Source: Roseomonas aerilata DSM 19363
GTDB taxonomy: Bacteria > Pseudomonadota > Alphaproteobacteria > Acetobacterales > Acetobacteraceae
Direction: 5' to 3'
Assembly: GCF_000711725.1 (NCBI RefSeq)
Contig: NZ_JONP01000008.1
Coordinates: forward strand, 186,001 to 250,000
Length of the DNA stretch: 64,000 nucleotides
Position 1 is the first letter of the stretch. Each line of letters opens with the position of its first letter. The notes below the pieces were generated by a model. It was not told the DNA's origin. It worked only from the letters and a program-made list of their open reading frames with translations, and did not search any database. Positions 8,718 to 16,860 of this stretch are shown here, in pieces. The position numbers and the translations under genes are program-made.

Positions 8718-9215
8718 ATGATACGCACCGACCAAATTCTGGGCGCCGTTCTCGCCCTGGGGTGTTCCGCCTGTTCCACGGAACGCGTCGTCCAGGCTAG
8801 GCGTCCTGTCCAGCAGGCCGCGCCCATTATCCTGTCGGCTGAAACCCTGGGCGAATTGCTGCTGCCCAGGGATGGCCTCGCCTGCACTTTCCGGGACCCG
8901 CGAGATCCCGACAGCAGCTCAACGGTGACCATATCCCTCAATCGGCGGCAGCTACGCCGGTTGAACGGCCAGCAAGTGAGCGTTGGAAGCCAGTTCTTTG
9001 AGACCCCTGCCGCCTACGACGTCCAATGGTTCCTCCCCGATACCCAAACCGGGGAGGCCGCCTATTCATTCAGGATGGCTGTCGACAAGGAGACGCTCGC
9101 GGCAAGACTGAGCACGGTTTTCACCGTAGCCAACCCAGAGGGTGGCCGCACGCTAGACGACGAGCAGTCACGCACGCTCACCGGCCAGTGCCAGCGCGGA
9201 CCCGTCGCTGAGTAA
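8718..9215 (+). CDS. Small secreted or lipid-anchored hypothetical protein
   Basis: A 165-residue protein with an N-terminal hydrophobic segment (ILGAVLALGCSACS) whose paired cysteines resemble, but do not perfectly fit, a lipobox. The rest is soluble, with beta-rich stretches (STVTISLNRRQLRRLNG, YDVQWFLPDTQTGEAAYSF). I do not recognise the family. It stands alone between the LysR gene and a repeat-bearing gap. Codon use and GC content look like the neighbours. Periplasmic or outer-membrane localisation is an inference from the leader. Confidence 0.6.
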   Translation: MIRTDQILGAVLALGCSACSTERVVQARRPVQQAAPIILSAETLGELLLPRDGLACTFRDPRDPDSSSTVTISLNRRQLRRLNGQQVSVGSQFFETPAAYDVQWFLPDTQTGEAAYSFRMAVDKETLAARLSTVFTVANPEGGRTLDDEQSRTLTGQCQRGPVAE

Positions 9216-9387
9216 CACAGGCGCCTTCCCTAACCCCGGACAGCTGCCGACTTAGCGTTCCTTGATTTGCCGGGTTCAGACCGTCGAGCATTATGCTTGA
9301 CCTTAAAACAGCAACCATCTGCTGCGCCGGGCAACAGGGAGGAGCGATGGTCTCGAGCAGGGAGGCAACGTCACCGGTGTATTAAAC

Positions 9388-9580
9388 GCCTGTAGAAAAG
9401 CGCTGAACCCGGACCCCACCCAAACTCAGCCCATGTTCCTGATTCACCCAGAAAAGCTCCCGTGAGGATGGGGTCCCGATTGGCGGCAATCGAGACCCCA
9501 TCCTCCAGCCGAGATTTATTGAGAGATAAGTGCCTTGTGGCCAGTTCCCGGAGGGGTTCCGGTTCGGCGCTGAAGCACAA
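9388..9580 (+). repeat. Structured dispersed repeat, copy A
   Basis: This 193-bp stretch aligns along its whole length with the reverse complement of 59692-59883, from GCCTGTAGA at one end to GCTGAAGCACA at the other. The centre is a long hairpin: 12 perfect base pairs (9464-9475 with 9494-9505), one C-A mismatch, then 6 more pairs (9477-9482 with 9487-9492) closing a GCGG loop. The outer parts also pair: AGCGCTGAACC at 9399 is complementary, with few mismatches, to GGTTCGGCGCT ending at 9571. The minus strand of this copy is open for 89 codons, but copy B has stops. It fills most of the 572-bp gap between 9215 and 9788. Confidence 0.75.
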
Positions 9581-9787
9581 ACTGTCGGGGTGAGATAGAA
9601 GGCGGATCGGTTTTGGGGGCGGGAAGAATTGTTTGATCAACTATTGGAGAGGGGTTCGGTTGCCTTACTCAGCGTTTTGATATCAGGCGTCTAAAGTGAT
9701 GCAGCTTTCCGGAAACCGCAAAATGGCGCCCGTTGTTGGAGTTTTCCCGGTGCCGCGACGGCCTGAGGCGGAGCGCGCTGAACCCTG

Positions 9788-10867
9788 ATGACCCCTGCAG
9801 CAAGTGACGAAGACCAGCCCACAGGTCACGTCCACGTCCAGGGTACCACTTCCGTACCACCGAGCTTCTCCGACAGCGAGGCCGCTCTGCTGCGCACTGC
9901 CATCGAGGCCATTGGCGAGGCAGTTGTCATCACTGGCGCGGAACTCGATGCGCCGGGTCCCACCATCGAATATGTAAATCCCGCTTTTTGCCGGATGACA
10001 GGATATACTTCTGAAGAAGTTTTGGGCCGAAGCCCCCGCTTTCTCCAAGGGCCGAAAACAAATCCTGCTGTCCTCCACGAACTGAGAGTGGCATTGAGGT
10101 CAGGACAGCGTTTTCAAGGTGAGGCCGTCAACTATCGCAAGGATGGCAGCGAGTACATTGTCGAGTGGTTGATCACGCCTGTCGTGCAAGATGGCCGTGT
10201 GACCCAGTGGGTGGCTACGCAACGCGATGTGACTCTGACGAGGCGTGCTGAAGAGCAGCGAGCGCTCCTGGCTGCTGAGGTCAACCACCGGGTCTATAAT
10301 ACTCTGACCACCGTCGAGGCTGTTGCAGCCCAGACCGCACCGGGGGCAGAGACGGCGTCCGAGTTCAAAATCGCTTTCAGGAGGCGCCTGAGCGCCCTTG
10401 TTCGCGCGCATAGACTTTTGGGGCGACGACAGTGGGCGGACGTACCGTTATGCGATCTTGCGGCGGCCCAGGTGACGGCCCTTACCGATGCGGTTGTCAC
10501 TCGGTTGGACGTGCAGGGACCAGAAGTCTTGCTGCGTCCCAACGCGGCCGTGGCGATAGGTTTGGCACTGCATGAACTGGCAGCAAACGCGGTAGCGCAT
10601 GGTGCGCTTTCGGTGCCAGGGGGTCACGTCCGGCTCCGGTGGAGTGTACAGTCGGACCCGATCGGGGAGCGGTTGATCATCTACTGGGTCGAGGTCGATG
10701 GACCACCGGTTCCGGAACAGCCACAGAGCCGCGGGTTCGGGTCGCGCCTCATCGAGCGGGGATTGTCCCACGAATTGCAGGCACGGGCGCAGCTCAGTTT
10801 TGAGCCGACTGGCCTGCGCTGCCAGATAGACATGCCGCTTGGCGCGGTGGCTAGTAGGGGATCGTGA
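9788..10867 (+). CDS. PAS-domain HWE-family sensor histidine kinase
   Basis: A 359-residue soluble kinase. Residues about 35-155 form a PAS domain very like LOV photosensors (NPAFCRMTGYTSEEVLGRS, then PRFLQGP), but the LOV signature GxNCRFLQ reads GRSPRFLQ, so the flavin-reactive cysteine is missing. Then comes the HWE phosphoacceptor helix (AAEVNHRVYNTLTTVEAVAAQ), the N-box LALHELAANAVAHGALS, the WVE motif (IYWVEVDGPP) and a glycine loop (RGFGSRLIERGL). It should autophosphorylate and signal to a response regulator encoded elsewhere. No membrane segment is seen. A second HWE kinase follows 273 bp downstream. Confidence 0.92.
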   Translation: MTPAASDEDQPTGHVHVQGTTSVPPSFSDSEAALLRTAIEAIGEAVVITGAELDAPGPTIEYVNPAFCRMTGYTSEEVLGRSPRFLQGPKTNPAVLHELRVALRSGQRFQGEAVNYRKDGSEYIVEWLITPVVQDGRVTQWVATQRDVTLTRRAEEQRALLAAEVNHRVYNTLTTVEAVAAQTAPGAETASEFKIAFRRRLSALVRAHRLLGRRQWADVPLCDLAAAQVTALTDAVVTRLDVQGPEVLLRPNAAVAIGLALHELAANAVAHGALSVPGGHVRLRWSVQSDPIGERLIIYWVEVDGPPVPEQPQSRGFGSRLIERGLSHELQARAQLSFEPTGLRCQIDMPLGAVASRGS

Positions 10868-11140
10868 AGCCGTTGGGAAAGATGCGGATTACCTAGGTTC
10901 CCCGCCAACCTGCACGGCTATCTGAATGGATGGGTCGCCTGCCTCCTTTCCGGACCTGAAAACCAGTGCTGTAAGGTCCTGCATCAGGATCTAGTTTACC
11001 GACAACAAAACTACCCACCTCTTGGCTGAGGTTCAGCAAGCACCACGCGAGTTTCACTCCTCTAAACTAATATGCCATAGGCTTGCGCGGAACCGTGCAT
11101 TCGATTGCATCGATTCGACGCACCTGGAGGATCCGGCACC

Positions 11141-12145
11141 GTGTCTTGGGAAGGATCGAGCGCCCTGGTCTGGGATGCCGAGCGCCTGCGAATTGCCACC
11201 AACGCTGCTGGGATCGCCCTGTGGTCGTGGAACGTCGACACCGACGAGATAGCGCTAGATGAACGTGCCCGTGCCCTGTGGTGTGTTCAGAAGGAAGGCG
11301 TGGTCACGTTCGAAGAGTTATCTGGCCGCATTCACCCAGCTGACCTCGAGCGGGTCAGGACGGCCTTTCAGGAAACCCGCGCCCAGGCAGGCGCCTACGA
11401 GATTGACTTCCGAATTAGACAGGATGGCGAAATCAGGTGGATTTCCGCCCGCGGCCAGGGCGCTGATGTCGGCATTGTTGACCGGATCATGTTCGGCGTT
11501 TTCCTGGATGTCACCGGGCGCAAGAAGGCCGAAGAGGCGCGCGAGATGCTAGCCGGTGAGATGAGCCACCGGGTCAAAAATCTATTCTCTATTGCTTCGG
11601 CCCTTACCGCCATCGCAGCGCGCTCGGCGACCACCACTCAAGAGATGGCACACGATCTGACACAGCGGCTGACTTCGCTCGGTCGTGCCCACGACCTTGT
11701 TCGGCCCTCACCTGGCGAGATGCGGGAGAAACCCGCCCTGCTAGGTGACCTTCTCTGGATACTGCTGGCGCCCTATGGCGGCGAGGTGGCTCCCAACTCA
11801 CGTGTCCGGGTCAGCGTGACTGAGGTACAGGTCGGTGGGATCACGGCATCTACCCTGGCTCTGGTAGTCCACGAACTGGCGACGAACTCGGTCAAGTACG
11901 GCGCGCTCTCGACGCCTAGTGGCACATTAGACGTGCGGTGCACGGTCCGTGACGATGAGGTTGTGCTCGTCTGGGAGGAGCAGGGTGGTCCACCCGTCAC
12001 GGCGCCCAACGGGGGAATGGGTTACGGAAGCAAGTTGGTGGCTCGAAGCATCTCAGGGCAGCTAGGCGGCGCCATTTCGTTCGAGTGGCTGAGCAGCGGC
12101 ATGGTTGCCACCCTGCGGATGAGCAGAGCTCGCCTCGCCGCCTGA
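11141..12145 (+). CDS. PAS-domain HWE-family sensor histidine kinase
   Basis: About 334 residues. The frame opens at a TTG at 11105, but the GTG at 11141 has GGAGG ten bases upstream and is preferred. A PAS domain of the PAS_3 kind occupies roughly residues 20-140 (LWSWNVDTDEIALDER, DFRIRQDGEIRWISARG, FGVFLDVTGRKKAE). The HWE dimerisation helix is LAGEMSHRVKNLFSIASALT, followed by the N-box VVHELATNSVKYGALS, the W-E motif (LVWEEQGGPPV) and GYGSKLVARS. It is soluble, so it probably senses a cytoplasmic cue. Similarity to the neighbour at 9788 suggests an old duplication with exchange of the sensor domain. Confidence 0.92.
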   Translation: MSWEGSSALVWDAERLRIATNAAGIALWSWNVDTDEIALDERARALWCVQKEGVVTFEELSGRIHPADLERVRTAFQETRAQAGAYEIDFRIRQDGEIRWISARGQGADVGIVDRIMFGVFLDVTGRKKAEEAREMLAGEMSHRVKNLFSIASALTAIAARSATTTQEMAHDLTQRLTSLGRAHDLVRPSPGEMREKPALLGDLLWILLAPYGGEVAPNSRVRVSVTEVQVGGITASTLALVVHELATNSVKYGALSTPSGTLDVRCTVRDDEVVLVWEEQGGPPVTAPNGGMGYGSKLVARSISGQLGGAISFEWLSSGMVATLRMSRARLAA

Positions 12146-12282
12146 TGATTTTGCAGGCAGGGATGGCCGCACGATGGGTAGGAGGATCCCAGTAGATAGG
12201 GCAACGTGAGGAGGGCGGAACCAAGCTTAACACCCACTCGTGCTTCTCTCCCGCCGCGTATGACGAGACGTCGTGCCTATCA

Positions 12283-12314
12283 CATCTGCCATCTGCCATC
12301 TGCCATCTGCCATC
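12283..12314. repeat. 7-bp tandem repeat (CATCTGC x4.6)
   Basis: Four exact head-to-tail copies of CATCTGC followed by CATC. It starts two bases beyond the stop codon (12317) of the minus-strand gene, in the gap after the HWE kinase. Arrays like this can vary in copy number by strand slippage; being outside coding sequence, a change would not break a gene. Confidence 0.9.
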
Positions 12315-12316
12315 GG

Positions 12317-12721
12317 CTAACGGGGGCGTACCGAGCAGGAGTGTAAACTAATGAAGGGCTTTGCTCCGCCTGTGCGATCGTAGAGCACCTCGACCGTATC
12401 TAGGCTGATGGCGGTAGAGCCTCTGCCGATGCGCACGGTTCCACCCGCATGGGGTGCCAGGACTCCGCGCATCAGGTCGTCGGGCGTTGTGCTGACGACG
12501 TTGGGGAACGAGCCCACTGACAAGGTCCAGCCAAGCGTGTCGTGGGTAACATTTCGGATGTAAGCGCGGTATTCGTAACTGCCCGGGTTAAGCAGCACGG
12601 CATAGACATAGCGGACGAGCACTCGATTGGAGCAGGTGCCTCCAGTGGACTGCGCGTCAGCATTAGCGGACCAGAGAAACACCAGGAGCACGCCCCTGGA
12701 CAACAACCATCGGACGGCCAT
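12317..12721 (-). CDS. Secreted hypothetical protein
   Basis: Start chosen at the ATG at 12721, which leads directly into a clean signal peptide (MAVRWLLSRGVLLVFLW, cleavage near ANADAQS); the longer frame from 12790 would bury it. The mature protein is about 110 residues with two cysteines (GGTCSNRVL near the start and SLHSCSV near the end) that could form a disulphide, and beta-strand-like sequence between (YEYRAYIRNVTHDTLGWTLSVG). I do not recognise the family. No operon partner is seen. The tandem repeat at 12283 lies directly behind the stop codon. Confidence 0.55.
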   Translation of the reverse strand: MAVRWLLSRGVLLVFLWSANADAQSTGGTCSNRVLVRYVYAVLLNPGSYEYRAYIRNVTHDTLGWTLSVGSFPNVVSTTPDDLMRGVLAPHAGGTVRIGRGSTAISLDTVEVLYDRTGGAKPFISLHSCSVRPR

Positions 12722-12845
12722 TACAGTGACCACTTGTTGAGGAGTCCTGCTCCGCAACGCGGAGCATAGGGAGTGGTCATCTTTATTCACTTTTATTCAC
12801 GCGACCATAATTTACTTTTGCAGGAATAATCCGGGGTAAAGCCAC

Positions 12846-13418
12846 GTGGGATCGTCTGGTGTTCAGTTCTTTATCCATCGGCGCCCGGCGCTGGCGCGGG
12901 GCTACGCAGACGCCCTCCTGGGCATTGGCCCGTTCGATCGCACCTCCGGGCTGTTCTTTACCGCGCCGTGGCGCACGGGCAAGACAACCTTTGCCAAGAA
13001 CGACCTTGGCGACGAGCTCCGCACCCGTGGAGCCAAGGTCGTCTACGTCGATCTCTGGGCTGGCCGGGGTCGGGATTCTACCCTCCTGATCGCGGACGCC
13101 ATCAAGAGTGCACTCCGCTCCCTCGATGACCCAGCGGTACGAGCCGCTCGCCGTGCAGGCCTAGCGAAGGCTGGTCTCGGTAACTGGGCCTCTTTTGACC
13201 TCGAGCGGATCGGCGCCGCCGGTGGCCCGACAATAGCGGATGCCAATGGGGACCGGTCGAGCAACAACGTAGGTCTCCTTTCCCTTCCCTTAGGGATCGA
13301 GGACCTGGGTAAGGGCTGTGGTTCCGAACATCCGTCCTGCACGCTTGGCGGAGGAGCAGCTGGGTTACAGCATACTGGTGGGTGGCACAGCGTCTTGAAA
13401 CGCACGCACTTTAAATGA
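12846..13418 (+). pseudogene. Truncated AAA ATPase (N-terminal part only)
   Basis: The first 130 or so residues (GTG start at 12846) match the N-terminus of bacterial AAA-type ATPases that usually run to 350-400 residues. A Walker A-like loop (APWRTGKTTF), the strand VVYVDLWAGRGRD, and the helix preceding the Walker B strand (GGPTIADA) are visible. Homology stops just before Walker B; the rest of the frame (from about 13240) is unlike the family and ends at 13418. With no Walker B or sensor residues, this is almost certainly a nonfunctional remnant. It lies just upstream of the small gene at 13509, in a stretch rich in broken genes. Confidence 0.65.
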
Positions 13419-13508
13419 CTACTTCTCCGTGACCCTCCCGACGGATGCGGATCAGCCTCAGTCAAAGCGCCTTCGTCCCGCGACGCTCGTTTGCCTAAAA
13501 TGAAGCGT

Positions 13509-13793
13509 ATGGCTCGCAAGAACACGATAAACCCCTTTGCCCCCTACGCCTGGCTCGCCGAGGCCGGATGGGTCTTCGCGATGCACAGCGCGCAGCTTTG
13601 GGCCGATCCCGCCAAGGCAGGCACCCGCTTGATCTCTCTCGGAGCCGAGAAGCAGAGGGCGTTCGCTGAAGGTGCTATGAAAGCAGGCGCCGCTGCCATG
13701 CGCGGGGCTTCGCCGGAAACGGTCGCCAAGCTGGCCATGGCACCAGCTCGCCGCCGCGTCCGGGCAAACGCGAGGAAGATCCAGACCGGCTAG
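13509..13793 (+). CDS. Small helical protein, paralogue of the one at 34744 (phasin-like composition)
   Basis: 94 residues from the ATG at 13509; an ATG at 13500 and a TTG at 13491 are also in frame, but the paralogue at 34744-35028 starts at the same MARK. Shared blocks are YAWxAEAGWVFAMHS, QLWADP, LGAEKQxAFAEGAMKA and the basic tail ARRRVRANARKIQ. The sequence is alanine-rich and predicted helical with a positive C-terminus. Length and composition recall phasins, which coat polyhydroxyalkanoate granules, but I cannot confirm membership. It stands alone, ending 57 bp from the convergent ferritin-like gene. Confidence 0.75.
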   Translation: MARKNTINPFAPYAWLAEAGWVFAMHSAQLWADPAKAGTRLISLGAEKQRAFAEGAMKAGAAAMRGASPETVAKLAMAPARRRVRANARKIQTG

Positions 13794-13850
13794 CGGAAGG
13801 GCCGCTCGCTTCTATTTGCAGCGACGTCGAAACGGATCGTGGTCTGCCGA

Positions 13851-14447
13851 CTAGCTCCTCCGGGTCATTCGGAGCACGGCCTCATTTGCTGCGCGTCCGA
13901 TCCCTTCCAAGACGTCAGCAACGGAGCCGTGCACCCGCGCAAAGGCCTGGGTTGCCTGCCCCGCGATCGTTTGCTCGCCGCATCCCAGATCGCGCAGGGC
14001 GCCGCAGGCCCACTCATAGTGCCTCGCCTCGTCCGCGGCGTGGCCACTGATGAGTGCCTTCATGGCTGGCGGATAGGACTTGGCCGCGTAGCGGGCATAC
14101 TTCTCGCGCGACTGCCACTCGTTCGAAACGAAGCCGAGCAGGATGGTCTGGTCACCACCGGGTAGCCCGGCCATTTGGACCCCGAGCTTGAGCAGCCCCG
14201 TTGGCAGGTGTGGCATCACGGGCGGCACGCCGCCGAGCTCGCGGATAAGGGCTGTCAAATCACGGGCGTGCCGCCGATGATCCTCTCGAAAGGTCTGAAG
14301 CTTTTCCCGCAGCGCCTGATCACGCAAGGCCGAGATTGCCATGGCGTACATGGGCAACGCGTCGTTCTCGAGCTGTAGCAAATCGGCGAGATCTGCCTGC
14401 AGCGCGGGGAGGTCGACGCCTTTTGTGCCGGTTTCAGTGTCGGACAT
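13851..14447 (-). CDS. Ferritin-like domain protein
   Basis: About 198 residues from the ATG at 14447 (MSDTETGTKGVDLPALQADL); the frame extends to 14687 but that extra part reads as non-coding. The protein is a four-helix-bundle type with Glu and His at helix-spaced positions: LLQLENDALPMYAMA, TFREDHRRHARDL, FVSNEWQSREKYARYA and HAADEARHYEWACGAL. The ExxH-like pairs (EDHRRH, DEARHYE) resemble di-iron ligands of ferritin-like proteins of the DUF892/DUF2383 kind. A role in iron or oxidative-stress handling is plausible but not shown. Convergent with the small gene at 13509. Confidence 0.75.
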   Translation of the reverse strand: MSDTETGTKGVDLPALQADLADLLQLENDALPMYAMAISALRDQALREKLQTFREDHRRHARDLTALIRELGGVPPVMPHLPTGLLKLGVQMAGLPGGDQTILLGFVSNEWQSREKYARYAAKSYPPAMKALISGHAADEARHYEWACGALRDLGCGEQTIAGQATQAFARVHGSVADVLEGIGRAANEAVLRMTRRS

Positions 14448-14806
14448 AGGTGCTGGGCTCCGGGCGGTTGCAGGAGTGCTCACTTGGTGACCTGTCCCGC
14501 CAATGCACAGCCCAGCGCCGGTCACGGCCGCCAAGCTTGGCGGCCGCGCTAGAGGAAGACGGCGGTGCGACCCTTGCGCCGACGATCGTCGGTACTGGCA
14601 CCAAGGCTGCCCAGTGCCACCCGCTCCCTGCTGAACGTATTGCTGCCCCCCTCCGGTGGCCGAAGCGAAGTCGGCGGGTTCCTGCATCTCGCCCTTGCCA
14701 TTGCGCAGGGCAGCGACGATGAGCCTGTTGCGGCCACCTTCGGTAGGCAGCTAGTTCGACACTGATTCGCATAGGAACGAACCTCGAAGATGCCCAGTGA
14801 AGGGCC
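14448..14806. other. Divergent intergenic gap without a recognised gene
   Basis: 359 bp between the ferritin-like gene and the ABC exporter, which point away from each other, so both promoters should lie here. Frames in the gap overlap each other and show no family resemblance. I see no clear palindrome or hairpin. Confidence 0.5.
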
Positions 14807-16681
14807 ATGTTCTCGGGCATGTACTCACCACCAGCATTGCATGAGCTACGGCGTCACCGCCTGCGCGGGATGGTTGGCGAGTTCCGCAGAGGGCTCTGGG
14901 ATGCCCTCTCCCCCGCGCAGCGGCGCCGCCTGCTTTTCGTCTCCAGCCTCGTCGCACTCGGAGCAGGAATTCAGGGACTGGCGCCCCTGGCGCTGACCAC
15001 TGGTGTCGATCGCTTGACGGCGGGCAATCTGCCCGCCGCCCTGGTGGCGGTCACTGCCTACGCCGCCATGGCAGGGCTCTCCCGTGCCCTGCGGCAGGGC
15101 GTCTCCCTCGCATACGGGGCGGTGGCGCGCGGCTTTGAGCGGGACCTCTACCGCAAGGCATATGCTCATGCTCTCGCGCTACCGCACGCCGTACATCTTG
15201 ACCGGCGGGCCGGGGAACTCGCCCGTACCGTCACTGACGGTGTACGCGGCTGGCGGCGCATGCTCGACGCCGCAGTTTTCACGGCGCTGCCCTTTGTGGT
15301 GGAGGTGGGTACGGTAGGTGCCGTACTCCTCAGTGCCTCCATTCCAACATCCATCCTCGGGGTGCTGCTGGCTTTCGTGCTGACCTATGGCTTGGTCTTC
15401 CACCGCGGTATTCTTGGCCAGCGTGGAAGTTTCCGGACGGCCGCCAGAGCGGATGCCGAGGCACAGGGTGTTGCCTCCGATGCACTGGTTAGCCAGGAAA
15501 CCGTAAAGCTTTTTACGCGCGAGGCTTTCGTTGAGGAGAAGATTGGAGGAGCCTTTGCGCGTGGCGGCGCCGCTTGGGACTTCTATAACCGAATAGTGGC
15601 AATCAACGGTTTGCTGCTGTCGGCCATCTTCACCCTTGCTCTTGGTACTATGCTCCTGTTGGCGGCTGGCGAGGTTGCGGCAGGCCGTATGTCACCAGGT
15701 GGCTTCGTACTGGTGAATGCGTACGTCCTCCAAGTTGTTGGCCCGGTTGAGCGTTTGGGTCAGATGGCGCGAGAGGTGGTCCAGGGCCTCGATCTGACCG
15801 CCCGCCTGCGCGAACTGATGGCAGAGCCAGGGGAAACGGCGCTGTCTCCCGGCACGCAAACTCTCGCTGGCCAGGGGCCGGTGGCACTCGCAATCCAGGA
15901 TCTGCAGTTTGGCTACGATCCTCGGCGTCCAGTACTACACGGCATCAGCCTAGCAATCCCAGCAGGGCAGACACTGGCGGTGGTGGGGCGATCAGGGTCG
16001 GGCAAGTCAACGCTGGCCCGGCTGATGTGCGGTTTATACCGTCCGGATAGTGGCACTCTACGGCTGGACAAGATGCCCATCTCTGATCTTTCCCTCGCTG
16101 CACTTCGCTCGGCAGTCGCCGTGGTACCGCAGGACACCGTGCTCCTTCACGACACGCTGCGCGCCAACGTTATCTTTGCTTGGCCCGACGCTCCTGAAGC
16201 CGCACTGCTGGAAGCCGCGCGCGTAGCAGGATTGTCGGTCCTGGTGGAAGCGCTACCGGACGGATGGGACACGGTGGTCGGGGAGCGAGGGCTTCGCCTA
16301 TCTGGCGGGGAGAAGCAGCGCGTAGCCATCGCCCGAGCCGTTCTGAGGCGGCCACGCCTGCTCATTCTCGACGAAGCTACGGCTTCACTCGATACTCGGA
16401 CAGAGCGGGACATCCAATCGGCCCTGGAGGCTGCCGCAAGCGAGGTGACCACCCTCGTCATCGCTCATCGACTATCCACCGTGCGGAATGCCGACGAGAT
16501 CGCGGTAATGGAGGATGGCCGGATTGTTGAACGGGGTAGCCACGACACACTGCTCACCCTAGGTGGGCGGTATGCTGCCCTATGGCATGCACAGGAGGAG
16601 GTAGCTCTGTCCAGCTTGGCGGGCGGTGAGCAGGCAGCTGCTCATCCGACAAGGTCGACCCCCGATTGGGAAAGCGCCTGA
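14807..16681 (+). CDS. ABC transporter, fused permease and ATPase (exporter, type IV)
   Basis: A 624-residue half-transporter. Residues about 30-330 hold the membrane domain with hydrophobic helices (LFVSSLVALGAGIQGLAPLAL, ILGVLLAFVLTYGLVF, LLSAIFTLALGTMLLLAAG). The ATPase follows: Walker A VVGRSGSGKSTLAR near residue 395, Q-loop VVPQDTVLLHD, signature LSGGEKQRVAIARA, Walker B LLILDEATASLDT, and H-loop VIAHRLSTVRN. The overall order and RGFERDLYRKAYAHALALP-like coupling region are close to the ATM1/HMT1 group, which exports glutathione- or metal-related compounds; this assignment is tentative. It would work as a homodimer in the inner membrane. It lies upstream of a DUF2270 gene on the same strand. 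Confidence 0.93.
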   Translation: MFSGMYSPPALHELRRHRLRGMVGEFRRGLWDALSPAQRRRLLFVSSLVALGAGIQGLAPLALTTGVDRLTAGNLPAALVAVTAYAAMAGLSRALRQGVSLAYGAVARGFERDLYRKAYAHALALPHAVHLDRRAGELARTVTDGVRGWRRMLDAAVFTALPFVVEVGTVGAVLLSASIPTSILGVLLAFVLTYGLVFHRGILGQRGSFRTAARADAEAQGVASDALVSQETVKLFTREAFVEEKIGGAFARGGAAWDFYNRIVAINGLLLSAIFTLALGTMLLLAAGEVAAGRMSPGGFVLVNAYVLQVVGPVERLGQMAREVVQGLDLTARLRELMAEPGETALSPGTQTLAGQGPVALAIQDLQFGYDPRRPVLHGISLAIPAGQTLAVVGRSGSGKSTLARLMCGLYRPDSGTLRLDKMPISDLSLAALRSAVAVVPQDTVLLHDTLRANVIFAWPDAPEAALLEAARVAGLSVLVEALPDGWDTVVGERGLRLSGGEKQRVAIARAVLRRPRLLILDEATASLDTRTERDIQSALEAAASEVTTLVIAHRLSTVRNADEIAVMEDGRIVERGSHDTLLTLGGRYAALWHAQEEVALSSLAGGEQAAAHPTRSTPDWESA

Positions 16682-16860
16682 TCAACGGGAGGGGTGGCAC
16701 TGCTTGCGGCTGCAGAAGCGGGTCAGCGGATTGCGTTGGACATAATGGCGATTGGTGTGATGGCGGCTGTCGACTTCTCCACCAAACCATGGGGCAGAGC
16801 CGTTTACTCGCGTGGGATATCCTAGAATACGTAAGGCTTCGGGGTAGCAGGGAGGCAGCA

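Noticed and set aside
9371-9640. 89-codon minus-strand frame over repeat copy A as a real gene
   Set aside because: Copy B of the same repeat has two stops in the matching frame, and conserved base pairing explains the conservation better; kept only as an alternative in the finding.
9776-9800. GCGCTGAACCCTGATGACCCC next to the kinase start as a third partial copy of the repeat end
   Set aside because: Only about 12 bases match the end of copy A and no further similarity follows, so chance is likely.
9669-9860. Minus-strand frames upstream of the PAS-HWE kinase
   Set aside because: They overlap the kinase start in antisense and have no domain resemblance.
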